64,000 bases of DNA, taken from assembly GCA_945910005.1 (NCBI GenBank), contig OX246743.1, forward strand, positions 45,958,361 to 46,022,360. The letters are read 5' to 3'. This DNA is from Isoperla grammatica. Lineage: Eukaryota > Arthropoda > Insecta > Plecoptera > Perlodidae. Made by a program: the position numbers and the translations under genes. Numbering within the stretch: position 1 is the first letter of the stretch; every line of letters starts with the position of its first letter. Positions 46,039 through 57,485 of this stretch are shown here, in pieces. The notes under the pieces were generated by a model, which saw only the letters and a program-made list of their open reading frames with translations, did not search any database and was not told the DNA's origin.

Positions 46039-49000
46039 AATTCCACTCCGTGTTTTTATTTTGTAAACTCCTGTTTAATTCCAGGTTCCCGGCTCAAATT
46101 AACAGCCACAATTAATTAGTAGACTATTCACCGTCCCATTCCGCACGTCTCAATTTAACTCTGACAAAGGCTCGAGCACAAAATTATATTCCCAGCCTTC
46201 AATTTCGACAGCGATTCCCAACGAACTGTAGATGCAAGCTCAAAGTTAATTTTTACACTTAAAATCTTCAATTTAAACGCTTTCATAATTATAATAGCAG
46301 AAGCCAAGAGCTGATGTTAAGAGTTTAGGGCAGGGCTGAGCGTTTCTCCCTATCCTATCATCAACACACATTGTGAGCTCGTCTTGTGTTGAACATTGAG
46401 CGTGCGAACTGCGTTTTACGTCTTGTCTATGATGCGATTATAGACAAAGCGCTCAAGGATCCTTTTGACGAGTTAACAACTGGTCTGTAATTAGAGCAGA
46501 ACACAGAGAAGAGAACGCAACCCGCAATACGAACAAGGGATGAGTAGACGTCACTTGAACCGTTAAGATGTCTCTTCCCTTCCCTTCTCTTCTCGTCTCT
46601 TCTCTTCACTTCTCTTCTCTTCGACTATTCGTACAATTTACAAATGACTAGCTCAGCAAAGGAGCGAGATTTCGGGTGAAAATCTTAGTTACCCTCACGA
46701 GTCTAGGTGGGATAAGTAAATCTTTTTAAATGTAAGCCTTACTCCCCCCCAGAAACCCAACTTGAAAGGAAATTATTTTAGTTCGGTGAATTAAGTTTTC
46801 ATTAGGTAATTGAGCGTTAAGTCTTGTGTTTTGGTGAATGTAGGATTAAGTGCAATTCCGCTGAACCGCCTTAATTCCAGCGTCGACTCCATAATTCGCG
46901 TTGGAAGCGTTTTTTTTTTCGAAGAGAAATATTCGGGGCCTAACAGTAATTTAACGCGTTGATTGTGCAGGATTTAGTGGTGGACTCGGTTGCCTTGACT
47001 ACGGCCATTAGGCTGCATGGCAGCTTTTCCTTTTCTCAAATATCAATAAGAAGATACTTATACAGAGAGGGAAACAAGACTTTGTGTTTAGATGCATAAC
47101 TCCTCTATGCAGGTTCGTGAATTCAAATGATGCTGTTCTAACGTACTAAAGAACTTCCATGACAATAATGTACAACAATTACAAAATATAAAATCAAGTT
47201 AATAACGTAGATGTTGTATGAATCAATGAACTTTGACATAACATTGAAAACTAGTTTTTTAATTGTTGTCATTTACGATTTAGAGGACCGTGACTAACTC
47301 AGTTAATATCATTTTTAAAAACCTCGTTACGTTTTGTCATAAGTTATACATTATTCGCGCTATGACCTCTCAATGTAGTTGTAGACTACACTGAATGGCT
47401 ATTGTGCTACTAAACTAACCACAACACCACTTATACACGTTGGTGTAAACATCATGGCAATTACTGTTATTTATAAACCGCCCATCTAAAGTACTTTACT
47501 GCACATTACAACATTGTAATTGTGATTGTAACAAGCTGTATGTTGTGAGCACATCATAAGTTATACCTATACCGATTGATATGAGCTAGAATACCCCCCG
47601 TGGGAAATCATTTTCCATACCGACTATTAATATATTTCATTCAGTCTGGTAGCATTTTATCATTAATTATCTGGCAAACAACCAAATACGAATGCAAGCG
47701 AGTTGTTGTTGTTGTTAGAAGGACGCTGTGCGCTGCGGTGGCGCTTTCTAGCGGTGCATTTCTCAACCAAACATGTGAATCTAGTACAAACATCGACATT
47801 GCCATGTTTTGTGTGCAACATTAATAATATAATAGCAATATTATTAGCCTCCTGTATATAGGTAGGTACGCTGTTTTATCCATCCACACGTTCTTTCTTT
47901 GTTTCTTTTTTAAACTATATTCGAAGTTAAATATCAATTTAAGAAAAGATAAATTATATTGTTAACATATTACATTTGTTTTAAATTACCCAAACATTTA
48001 GTTAATGGTTTAAAAATTAATATATGCGTACGCATGGCAAAGATATAACGCTATATTCATAGAAGAAAGGTTATAAGCTTTATTAAAATATGCATATCCA
48101 ATAGAACAAAGTTTGTTCTGAAAGCTTTTTCCAACAACAACAAAGTGCAAACTTAATCTCTTTCGAAACTCGTAAGTTTTCCACAAAGCTAACAAAGCCT
48201 TTGATCTCTCTTACATACATTAATTAATAATATGCATGCTAGCATTGCTGGTCCTGCAATACACCTTACGTTGCGCGAGCGGTATTGGATTTATAATACA
48301 GGCTTTGATCTTTGGTACAACTACAGATTTCTTTACATTAAACTTGGGGATAGGACACCAGGGATTAAAAACTGAACCCCTACTGGGAAATGAACCCAGT
48401 TCTATAACTTACATATGGCGGGGGCTTTTATTTTTATTATTTAAATTCTGGCTTGTTTGCGTAATAACCTCAGGTTGACATCCATTGTCCAAACTGGGCA
48501 TCTTGCAGTTATGTACGCATTAATTTGTTTTTTATTTACTGTAATAAGTTTAGCACCGTAAAAATCTCTCACCTACCTTCTTCTTTATTAACCACAATAA
48601 ATTCCTTTTCATAAAATTCTCATTTTTACTACCTTTGCCTCTTTATCTATTTTCAGTATAAAAGAAAATTTTCTGAACAACAAAAGACTTTATATTTTAG
48701 TTCCTTACGAGGAAAGCATTCTCTTTCAAAAAATATATATAACGACATGTCAACAGTTTGACCATGGTTTTGGTTTGACTACCTTTTGGGTCTTTGCCAT
48801 CAAAGAGACATAAAGTTTACTTGTCGCGAAAAATAAATAACCAGAATCCAATCTCTTGTGTTCGGGTTGGAGTCTTCTTTATTGCGGACATACTTGAAAA
48901 CATAAAGCGCCAACATTCACGGTCGTCCATTCCAAAGAAGTTGGAAAGAAGCGAACCTCGTCCACAAAACCACAGCCTGCTATAATCAACCGGAACTTTT

Positions 49001-49413
49001 TTCACACATGTGTTTTTCTATTTTATTTTCTAACGATTTATCAGTTTGTAATTCCTGTACACCGTAAGGTACATTTTTTTACGTCGCACTAATTTTCTGC
49101 TTGAATGCGTTAGATGGCTCGAAGCATGGAAGCGTCGTGAGCTGGGGAGCGAAAATCTAGCGGTGAGGTGGATATTTGTGGTTGGCTCTTTTAAGAGTCG
49201 GGCCACCTCATGTCCCCCCTCCCCCCCCCCCCCTGACCGTCTTACAGTGACATCGCGGTTTAACTGCTGCAATTTGTCTCGAGAGTTGGGAAAACATGTC
49301 AGGAAATTAGAAAGAAGTGTGCATGGATTCGTAAACCGCTTTTTGGCCGCGCGAATAAAATTAAGGCCAGTGGACACTGAATACTGATCAACACATTGGA
49401 CTGTACTGAGCAA
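46039..49413. other. Intergenic DNA, nothing coding recognised
   Basis: Includes a TTCTC/TTCCC pentamer tract (46571-46622), short poly-C/poly-T tracts, a tRNA-like B box on the minus strand near 48394-48404 (GGTTCATTTCC) and a C13 run at 49221-49233. ORFs are short and unsupported. Confidence 0.45.
46571..46622. repeat. Imperfect (TTCTC)n microsatellite
   Basis: About ten copies of TCTTC/TTCCC-type pentamers. Confidence 0.85.
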
Positions 49414-49426
49414 CAGTGGCGTAGGG
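49414..49426 (+). mobile_element. hAT-like terminal motif, solo
   Basis: CAGTGGCGTAGGG matches the end of the hAT element at 53345-54646. No partner end with a matching 8-bp flank was found, so this is a solo or decayed end. Confidence 0.4.
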
Positions 49427-49989
49427 ATGCTCACAGCCACAGGTTATTGGGGCCCTCCAGAGGACAGGAGCACCATGTTTTTTTTATTATTCCTTTCATA
49501 TTTTGAAAACTAATTAACTTACATAAAACTTAATTAAATAATAAATAGTTTTTATAATTATTCTCCTAGTATTTAATTAATGTAATTCCACGTATTTTCA
49601 TACACTTACACCATGATCAGATATATATATCAAGCCTTTCTGAGAGCAAAAGCTGTTTTCCCTCAGTGAAAAGCGCCCTAACAAGTCTTATCTGGTTTAT
49701 TCAGTGTCTTGACGTGTTCCTAAGATTGTGGTCTACTTTTATAAAGCTCATTTACGTTACAATGAAGATTAAATACATTGTTGTGCATACAAAGAGTATA
49801 AAGATATGGTTAACGGAATTACGAATTGAATAGAATTAAAATCCAAGAATTGCCTGATGTACTTTTAAACACGGCCATAAATCGTCTCTAGATCCTCGAC
49901 TTCGAAACCGAGAAAAGGGCGGAAAAAAGAGTAATATTTCACCCCTATCAGATGGCGCGTTAGGGATTTAAAGTGTTTAAATGATCCCC
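49427..49989. other. Non-coding stretch, nothing recognised
   Basis: AT-rich unique sequence. Confidence 0.45.
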
Positions 49990-50290
49990 TAAAGATAATT
50001 AGGCTACTGTAAGGGATCGCCGCGTGATGTTCTGTTCCTGCGTACCTGACCGTTTAGGCCAATAAAAAGCGTGACAAATGTGCCCGCGGGACAACTAATG
50101 ACATCGACCGGGGTTTTTTCTCCTCCGGGAGGATCAAAGCTGACCAGCGCGAGCGGAGACCAAATCCTCCTCGACTTTATCTCCCTGTTCACGCGGCCAC
50201 GTATGAACGAGAAGGCAGTGCGCGTTTATGACCGCGTAAATAGACCCATAAAACTTTGTTTATTATTTTTATTTGCTAATTTCTTTTGAG
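49990..50290. promoter_or_regulatory. Candidate cis-regulatory module
   Basis: A CpG-rich block flanked by AT-rich DNA. It contains GGCCAATAAAAAGCG (CCAAT and Hox-like AATAAAA, about 50057), TTTATGACC, CCATAAA (50246 on) and the forkhead-type TGTTTATT (50257-50264). The both-strand ORFs here are short and have no domains. Function is inferred from motif clustering. Confidence 0.28.
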
Positions 50291-51012
50291 CTGTTTATGG
50301 GTGTTTTCATAACCTGTCGCTTTATTAAATGTTGAACGGAATACATGTACTGATCGTCTGTGAGTAACGGTTATTACTTTGGGTTTAGCTGACAAAGAAT
50401 TACAACCTTGTATAGTAAAAAGTCAGCATTAAAAACTGTGCCAAATTTTATGTCTGTACATTATTTATAATAACTCGCAAAGAGATTCAGTAGGGTATAT
50501 CTCATGTGTGACGTATGAGGCGAGTGGACCAATGAGAAGACCAGGATCCACTCAATCAATTGTTCGCTCTCTACATCGCTTGCCGCACACAACCTGTACT
50601 CCTCTAGCAAAACGGTTGCCTGAGGTTATTTTGTGCCCCCCCCCCCCCCCCTCTTCTCCATTGCATCGAGCGTGGAGCCGGTTTCATGACTATATTTATC
50701 TAGTGATAATCCCACCAAAAATATATTCCTGGCTACGCCACATAGTTTATATCACCACAAAATTACGTTTGTAATCAGTTTAAAAAGTGCAATCTTTGAT
50801 AAATTTACAAAAAAGAAAGTGTAATTCACTTGTCGACATGACATGGGTGGTAATTATATAAGTAGGGCATTGTTCATCCGACAGAGGTGGCCAAGCGCTA
50901 CACGACACGACTATAGTTTGTTAAGATGCTACTACTGTCAGGTGCATCTTTAGGAACCTGTTATTGACATTATAGATGTCATTAGGGCAGTTGAGAAGAG
51001 ATCCCCATGGAT
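50291..51012. other. Non-coding stretch with C16 run and hAT-like end
   Basis: C16 run at 50636-50651. GGCTACGCCACAT at about 50731-50743 is a near match to the reverse hAT terminus. GAGGTGGCCAAGCGC at about 50885 is an A-box-like word without a B box. Confidence 0.4.
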
Positions 51013-51147
51013 TATAGTGATGGGTCTCGAACCCGAACTAGACTGTGTATGCCAAGCCAACACCTCGGCCTGGGTTATGTATAGTGATGGGTCTCGAACC
51101 CGAACCAGACTGTGTATGCCAAGCCAACACCTCGGCCTGTGTTATGA
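51013..51147. repeat. 67-bp tandem duplication with B-box-like words
   Basis: TAGTGATGGGTCTCGAACCC at 51015 and 51082 (67 bp apart), each continuing to GACTGTGTATGCCAAGCCAA. On the minus strand each copy reads GGGTTCGAGACC, a B-box match, so a small tRNA-derived piece may have been duplicated. Confidence 0.85.
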
Positions 51148-52225
51148 ATGCACGTCGAGTAGTTTGAGAACAGGCGCCAACATAAAAACAAAACAAAGCG
51201 GCCTTGAGGAAGGCCAGGTTTACTTGAAGCCCGGCAATGTTCGGTATGTAAATCTTCCAGCAAGTTCTCCGCAAGGTAATGCTCCTCCGGAACTATAGGA
51301 CTGAACAAATTTAGCTCGCGAGTTTCCAAATCAATGCATCTATTTACAAAACCAAATAGAATACTTTAACTGTCTTTAGGAGGATTTTTATTTTTTTATA
51401 TTTACGAATTTAAAACGTCAATGATTGGTTTTCCTTTGATAAAAAATCTTACCACAAAAGTATATGTTTGTGTTATTATTTTGTAGCTCACAATTCTTTA
51501 ATTTAGTAACCCAATTTCAGGGGCGGGACAGGTGGTGGTTTTATTTATTATATATCGAAGACCGTAATAGCAAAGACCTTTAAGAGTAGCCAACCTATAG
51601 GTAACTTCTGAGGTCTTTGATTGCTGGCTGTAAAAGTCTAGACTCTAGAAAATGAGGCGGATCTTTAGGTGAGAACGTTTGATTAGGCGAGCGGTGCTTT
51701 TCGCTGTCGGACAGTAGTAAACATGACAGCTTTAGAAGGCGCTGACCGAGTAAATAGTGAAATTATACTTGAAAGCTTCGGGGAGCCTGAAATCCACTCT
51801 GGGCACAGGTTTAGTAATTGAAATCGAAACTCCAATAAACATTTGGGAAATATTGTTTCGAGTTGTCTGGGTGGACAGGTTATGACGATGCGAAACGTGA
51901 AACGCGCTATGTTGCTTGCGAGTGTCAACTAGCCAGTACTTGGATGCATTGAGCGAAACATTCATATATACACTTTATAACGAAGTGATAAGATAATTCA
52001 GTTGCGGTAAAAACATAATAAACACTCGTGTAAAAACTGTCACTTAAAATGAATATAAGCTGATGTCAAATATACCCTCCAAATCATAGGTAGTAAATAA
52101 TATATTATATAATTATTATGTATTCTGCAGGAGTTGGCTTTTATCCATTAACATGATATTGTATATTATAAACGGTGTCATTGCAGCGGTCATAGACACG
52201 AGGCACATAATAGTAACAATTTATT
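51148..52225. other. Non-coding stretch, nothing recognised
   Basis: AT-rich unique sequence with short unsupported ORFs. Confidence 0.45.
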
Positions 52226-52300
52226 ATGCCCCCCACTGAATATCAGTTCTCATTACTGACTAGACTATAAATACAAATTAATTTATTCTATGCATTTATG
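52226..52300 (+). mobile_element. SINE family 2, 3' portion
   Basis: GCCCCCCACTGAATATCAGT, ATTACTGACTAGACTATAAA and TACAAATTAATTTATTCTAT align with the body and tail of the 14.8 kb copy. No head was recognised. Confidence 0.6.
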
Positions 52301-52485
52301 ATTTTGAATAACCTATATATTTTGTTATTTAATAACCTTGTTGAAAATGTAATTCATTCCTAGATTTACAAAGTAGAAATATAACTAACTGTACTTCTCT
52401 AGTTTCAACCACGTACTTGAAAGAGGTTTATTAGAGACAGAGAGATTCCTTGCACAGCAGACTTGTGTAATCGACCAAGCAGGAC

Positions 52486-52572
52486 TGGCTTTACAAATAT
52501 GTAAACGAACGCAAGGAATCTGTTGATGTTCTTTGAAACAGCGTGCATTGCCGCGGTCGGTAAGCCTATGAC
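52486..52572 (+). repeat. Dispersed repeat C, copy 2
   Basis: TGGCTTTACAAATATGTAAA, GGAATCTGTTGATG, TTTGAAACAGCGTGC and GGTCGGTAAG align with the copies at 13.4 and 61.8 kb. It ends in a palindromic CRE, TGACGTCA (52569-52576). Confidence 0.7.
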
Positions 52573-53336
52573 GTCACGGACTGACGTGGTACAGACAGAG
52601 ACACGTGACGTAAACAAGAAGAAAAAGATGACAAGACTTGTCTCTCAATTCATTCATGTAACCCCACCAGCTGGTGTCGTCTTGACCTCGGGGTCAGAGT
52701 TGACGGGACAACCACAGATTGAACGCGTAAGCATTGGACATGAACTTGACATTACCGCCTGGGCACGTTGGCATTAGTTAGACTCCGTGTTGGCTAAGTC
52801 TGGACATAAAGCTAAGGATAAGGATACTCTCCTTACAGAGTAAGTATCTGCATGATCTTGACGTTATAGTAGATCTGCATAATAGATACTTTGTCTACAG
52901 AGCTAGGGTTACGTTAACTTTACATGCTTCAAACAAACTTCGATGTTACAATATGATTAGTAATACTTCATTATAATATGCACAATCCATCAGTTTTAAC
53001 AGCCAATGTTGCCAACACAAAAGAGTAGAAGTGTCTTGAGAATTTCTCACACTTCTCTCCAAGAAAAGTCTCGACCTTAAGTTATACACCGTCTACATTT
53101 CAGTAACTTTGGGTACATAGAAGATAAGTTGTGAAAATACTTTTCGGAAATATGCTTTCATCACGATCACGGCATGATTAATACTTGTTGATGCTGTCAA
53201 CAAGAACTATGCAGTATTCGGGTGGTAGACTGAAGCTAACGAACAGATAACGCTTCTAAAGAACACCCGTATCTGTGACCTTGATGTTAGCTAAACACCT
53301 CCTTACAATGTCATTTCCTTGCCACTAGAATAATCT
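52573..53336. other. Non-coding stretch, nothing recognised
   Basis: Unique sequence between repeat C and the hAT target duplication. Confidence 0.45.
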
Positions 53337-54654
53337 ACTCCCTTCAGTTGCGTAGGAATAGGGGGGGCAGCCCGGGCGAAGCCCGGGGGCCCGGGGTCTA
53401 GAGGGGCCCGGTTTTGAGACAAGCTTGAGTTCAAAAGACCTGGGGCCGGATTCACAAGAGGTCTTAACTTAGGACCGGTCCTAAGTCCTTCTGTACCGTA
53501 TATGCTATTATAAATCCATGGTAGGCCTACTACACGGCCCAATTGATAGCTACTTTCGTGGAAATCACAGTGAATTTAAAATATTGCAAGGCGGTGTTTT
53601 AAAGTTAAGTGTTTTGTTTTCTAATACCTCCACATTTCTCTATGACCTCCACAATCTAAAAACAGAGAAATGTGTATGTCAAGGTAAGTAAACGATATTT
53701 ATTTATGTTCACACTTCGAAGTCATAGACGTATTGCCACCATCTTTGAAGAAAGATAAGACCAACTCAGACCGGGCCTAAATTTTTGTCTCGAGTGTTTG
53801 TTATTTACTAGGGTTTCTTAGCAACGTCGAGTCGAGGCTTTGTGTAGGTCCGTATCAGCCAATGGCGTAGTGGTCCTAAAGTTAGGCCAGGCCTAAGTTA
53901 AGACCTCTTGTGAATCCGGCCCCTGAGTATCAGGACGGTCCGGAACCGGGCCCTGGATACTGAGTAAAAAAATTCAAAACAAGTAATTGTTTAAAATAAT
54001 TGTTGAAGTATAAGTAGCATAAAAATCATGCAACTCTGTATGCGAGTTATCTTTACCTTGCCCCTACCCCACGGGGCCCTAGCCGTCGCCCTGGCGGCCA
54101 CCAGTCATTCATTGATAGCTACATCCTGTCAATAATCCGATGTTGATAGAATGTGTCTCATTTCTCAGAAAACCTTTTGTTCACAACTCTGCACAGTCTG
54201 CAGTCACCACCCTCCAACCCCTTTAGAACACGACATGTCCACACTCCACGTACACTTTTAGTCAGTTTGTGATTATCTCTTGCTAATAGTCACGGTCGTC
54301 GAAAAAGCTCTGATTTTCTATTTTAATAATGTCCTCAAATAAACATTTAAGCGGGATTAAAAAGCGTAATAAGAAAACCGAGGAACTAGAAAAACAACGA
54401 AACATTCCTAAAAAAACTAGCTTTTTACTCAAAAGTAACACTGCGTCGTGTGTGACACCGGTAGTGCTAGTGACAATGTTGTCGAATCCAATGGCGAATG
54501 GTGAGTACCAAGACTCGGTGTCAATAATACTTAAATTTTATAATAATTGCCTAATAGTAAATAACATGCAGATTGTATGCGTCAATGACAGGGGCCCGCC
54601 AGCTCGCTGTAGCCCCGGGGCCCTTGGATCTCTAGCTACGCCACTGACTCCCTT
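53337..54654 (+). mobile_element. hAT-type DNA transposon (internally deleted) with exact 8-bp target duplication
   Basis: The element is 53345-54646 (1302 bp), flanked on both sides by the identical octamer ACTCCCTT (53337-53344 and 54647-54654). Its ends are CAGTTGCGTAGG and, inverted, CTACGCCACTG (54636-54646). CAG...CTG ends with an 8-bp duplication are the hAT hallmark. Subterminal parts are GC-rich with CCCGGGC/GGGCCCC words on both ends. Inside are a transposase N-terminal remnant (54329-54500) and a younger nested MITE (53443-53922). Without that insertion it would be about 819 bp, too short for a full transposase, so it is non-autonomous. Confidence 0.88.
53443..53922. mobile_element. 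480-bp MITE nested in the hAT element, CTG duplication
   Basis: Left end GGGCCGGATTCACAAGAGG (from 53443) is repeated inverted at the right end (to 53922); 31 bp are perfect and similarity continues to about 50 bp. CTG flanks both sides (53440-53442, 53923-53925), a 3-bp target duplication. Just inside the left repeat is a perfect 20-bp palindrome, ACTTAGGACCGGTCCTAAGT (53467-53486). No coding capacity. Three-base duplications suit PIF/Harbinger or CACTA-type transposases, but the family is not settled. Confidence 0.88.
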
Positions 54655-54658
54655 GTGA
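54329..54658 (+). pseudogene. hAT transposase N-terminal exon remnant
   Basis: An ATG at 54329 opens MSSNKHLSGIKKRNKKTEEL, continuing with more Lys/Glu and a KKTSFL segment. The Met...LSG..KR.KK..E pattern is the lysine-rich N-terminus that I know from hAT transposases and the ZMYM1-like host proteins related to them. A consensus donor, GGTGAGTACC, starts at 54501 after 57 codons plus one base, so this looks like a preserved first coding exon. The open frame then runs without recognisable homology through the right terminus to 54658. The zinc-finger, DDE and dimerisation regions are missing. The sense of the gene (plus) agrees with the element's orientation. The call rests on a short motif plus its position inside a bona fide hAT. 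Confidence 0.6.
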
Positions 54659-54702
54659 GTTTCCAGTAGCAGCGTCATCATGTGTAACAACTAACAAGAC
54701 AC

Positions 54703-54715
54703 GGGGGGGGGGGGG
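54703..54715. repeat. G13 run
   Basis: Long G homopolymer a short distance 3' of the hAT element. Confidence 0.9.
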
Positions 54716-55254
54716 AGTCTGAGGAAGGGACAGGACCTCTCGAAAATATACGCGCCTTGGTGAGTGTTTTTTATTTATGACCTTGTTTATTGTTCGAGTG
54801 ATTGTTTTATTTGACATATTTTAAGTTTCTACTTATTGATTTATTTTCTTCTAAGGAGACTGTGGTCTCATTAAGATGCAAGTTGTAATGGCGCACTTGT
54901 TCGGGCACCTCCGCTTAGCGCATCGCCGTGGTAGAAACGCGAACTAAAGACACTTCATTCAGGCAACCTGTACACCATAAATAATACGAATTTATTAACC
55001 TGAAGAAATGTAAACTGATGATGCTTGAAGATAAGCCCTCGCTCATAATTGGGATATATATTTACAATATTCCATCTAGAAACACGTTTTCAACCGTCTA
55101 GGGTTGTAAGATCATGTTTTCGTGATGTCGCACTTGAAAGAAGACATCTTACACCAGCGCTACTTAATATTAAGTGGTCGTTAAGGGGAACATTACTTCC
55201 AATTATACTGGTTACAGCAAGCTAATTATTAGACAAGATCGCAGTGGTATGTAC

Positions 55255-55350
55255 ATATACACACATACCGCTGCATGGGTCCCGCTTCTAAAGCAAACTG
55301 TTGAGGGTTCGACTCCTGGCTCGGCCTTGGCTTAATTTATGGAATTATTT
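55255..55350 (+). mobile_element. tRNA-derived SINE head
   Basis: CTGCATGGGTCCCGCTTCTA (weak A-box region) and GAGGGTTCGACTCC (B box, about 55302-55315) are followed by TGGCTCGGCC and TTTATGGAATTATTTTATTT, the same post-B-box TTATGGAATTA word as at 38.7 kb. Confidence 0.6.
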
Positions 55351-57134
55351 TATTTATAATCGGTATGTTACTGAAATAACTTTTTTCTCTTTAGTTTTAC
55401 TAATGGTTGGTTCACCATAAATTAGGATTACTTTCTTAAGGTCAAACAACTTGATGTAGAAGATACTTTCACACGGAATAAGGTCTTTGGAATAGCTCCA
55501 TGCAAGGGTTTTATGCTGGTAATCAAGGAAACCAAACGTTTTCCAATTAGAAAGCAAACCATACATCAACGTATCGTATTTACTGCCGAAGTTATTTGAC
55601 CATGGGCTATAGAAAAATAAGATTGTGTTGAATATTATAAACACTACCTATAGAAGTTTGAGTGAACGTGAACGGTTTCGGATTGTTTAACATTAAATCT
55701 TAAAACTTAAATAGTTGTGTGAGGAGACCGTAAACAGAAAAAGTAAAACTTTGATCTTATTTGCTGCCGAGCAAGTGTTCAATCCAAGAAAACACAGCCT
55801 TAGAAAGTCCTCGGGGTTGAAACAAGCAAAGCTCTTTGAGAATTGTCCAATCGACTGTGTGATTGCAGAGCCAAAGAGATTGACCAGTTCGAGGAATCGA
55901 ATCGCGTCGTTTCGATTCGATCTGAATGATTGGAAGTCGAATGTAATGACGACCTCTGAGTCGGACTCGTCTTGCGACAAAACAACACTTTCGAAATAGA
56001 AGAAGAAAAAAGGTTTTGCTCAATTTGGCGCCGTCTTTGATCTTTGGTGCTGTGAATTTGACCAAATACACAAAGGAGCTAACTGAATGGGGGAGTGGAC
56101 GGCCGATCCGACCGTTGATGTAAAAACGAAATTGATGGAGAGGTAAATTGAACTTGACAGTGAATTACGTAAAGCCAGAGTACAAAGAGGAGGAATTTTC
56201 TATCGATTGTTTCAGTTGAGTCATTTTAGAGGAGTTGTTCAGTTTTGTTCACTTGTAGTGATTTTTTTTGGTTTTACGTTAACAACTACTAAAATACCAG
56301 TGCGGATAAAACACTTTAGTCTTGCCACCTGTGATGATACAAAACATACATAAACACACCTTGAACAGGACAACATAACATACCCGAACTGTAAATAATA
56401 GTACTCAATAAATATCCAATGACAATTTGAAAAGCCAATCAACTCACAATGTCCCTACACTTATACGATGTGTCCATACACAAAAATGCTGTATGTATTA
56501 TTGTAAAATAGTGTTGATAAACATATATAAGCTACTGTCCTTCTTTTGCATTGAAATGAGAAATAGTGAAATGGTAAACCTTGAAAAATATCACTTTTAA
56601 AAGTATATTGCATCAAATAAAGCTCTGTTTTCAGTCAAAATTGTAAAAATGTAATTGATATACAACAAAAAAGCAACGCTCTATTTAACGGTGGTTTCCG
56701 GATTGCGCCATCACTGTATATATCCATTATTTGTGTGAGAACTTGTAAAGTCGAGTCACACACACTGTCTTCGCCGCGCTCTGCTGCCTCGGAGCTGTTG
56801 TGTATTCACAGTTGCAACGTCCTTCCTCGTGTGTTATCTGGATGCCTTGCACGGTTACAGATCGGAATGCCATCTCGGAGACACGCAGTCTGTCACACAG
56901 CCCCCCCCCCCCCCCTCGAAACAAGTGAATCTTATCAGAGATAAAACACGCGGAGCAGACGAGGGAAAAAGAGTTTCGGTTAGCTGCAAGAATGCTGCGA
57001 TATTTTCCATTCATTACGCGAGGACGTCTAGAATACTAATCGGTTCCAACTCACGCGGAACTAGAGGGTTCTCTTGAGGTTCTTACTTGACGAAACTTGG
57101 AATTATTCTGGACTGATTTCAATCAGATTGTAAA
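55351..57134. other. Intergenic DNA with unassigned ORFs
   Basis: 55715-56071 is open on both strands (94 and 104 codons) with plausible composition but no recognised family. A C15 run lies at 56901-56915. TATATATCC near 56716 might be a TATA box for the exon at 57135, but spacing to any initiator is uncertain. Confidence 0.35.
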
Positions 57135-57171
57135 ATGCCAACAGACTTTCTCGTTGTGATTTCGATCTTAG
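57135..57171 (+). other. Candidate first coding exon of a secreted protein
   Basis: An ATG in a favourable AAAATG context opens Met-Pro-Thr-Asp-Phe-Leu-Val-Val-Ile-Ser-Ile-Leu, signal-peptide-like, and is cut by a strong donor, GTAAGC, at 57172 (phase 1). Phase-1 introns within or just after signal peptides are common in animals. No second exon was recognised in the following 2 kb. Confidence 0.2.
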
Positions 57172-57425
57172 GTAAGCTGGACGGAAAACAATATTCTGCT
57201 CTACACTCTGAGGTGTATATATATAATCAAGGGATGGTTCTTTGCCTCTTTACGTCGTGAGTTCCTGTAGCCAAGGCAAGCGGGTTGCCTATAAAGAACA
57301 CACACTATGTGAGTTCTAGTATTAACATAAACCTGCATTAAAGTTAGTTAATATAGGTTATGAATAAAATGAATGGATCGAAACACAAAGGTTAGATGGT
57401 AAACTTTGAAATGTTTGTGAAATCC

Positions 57426-57485
57426 GGGGGGGGGGGGGGGGGGGGGGGGGGGAGAGACAAGTACGCCTTGCCCCCCCCCCCCCCC
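57426..57485. repeat. Paired G27 and C15 runs
   Basis: G27 (57426-57452) and C15 (57471-57485) are separated by 18 nt, so they can fold back as a G:C hairpin or form G4/i-motif structures. Confidence 0.97.

Noticed and set aside
43976..46066. Long Ser/Pro-rich ORFs (up to 244 codons) as a repetitive protein
   Set aside because: The frame is open only because 105 is a multiple of three; three units carry TAA, and there is no start, signal, splice or codon evidence.
49414..50743. A second full hAT element between 49414 and 50743
   Set aside because: The right end reads CCACAT in place of CCACTG and the flanking octamers do not match.
55715..56071. Coding exon open on both strands
   Set aside because: Neither strand's product resembles a known family and no good splice sites bound it; left as an unassigned ORF.
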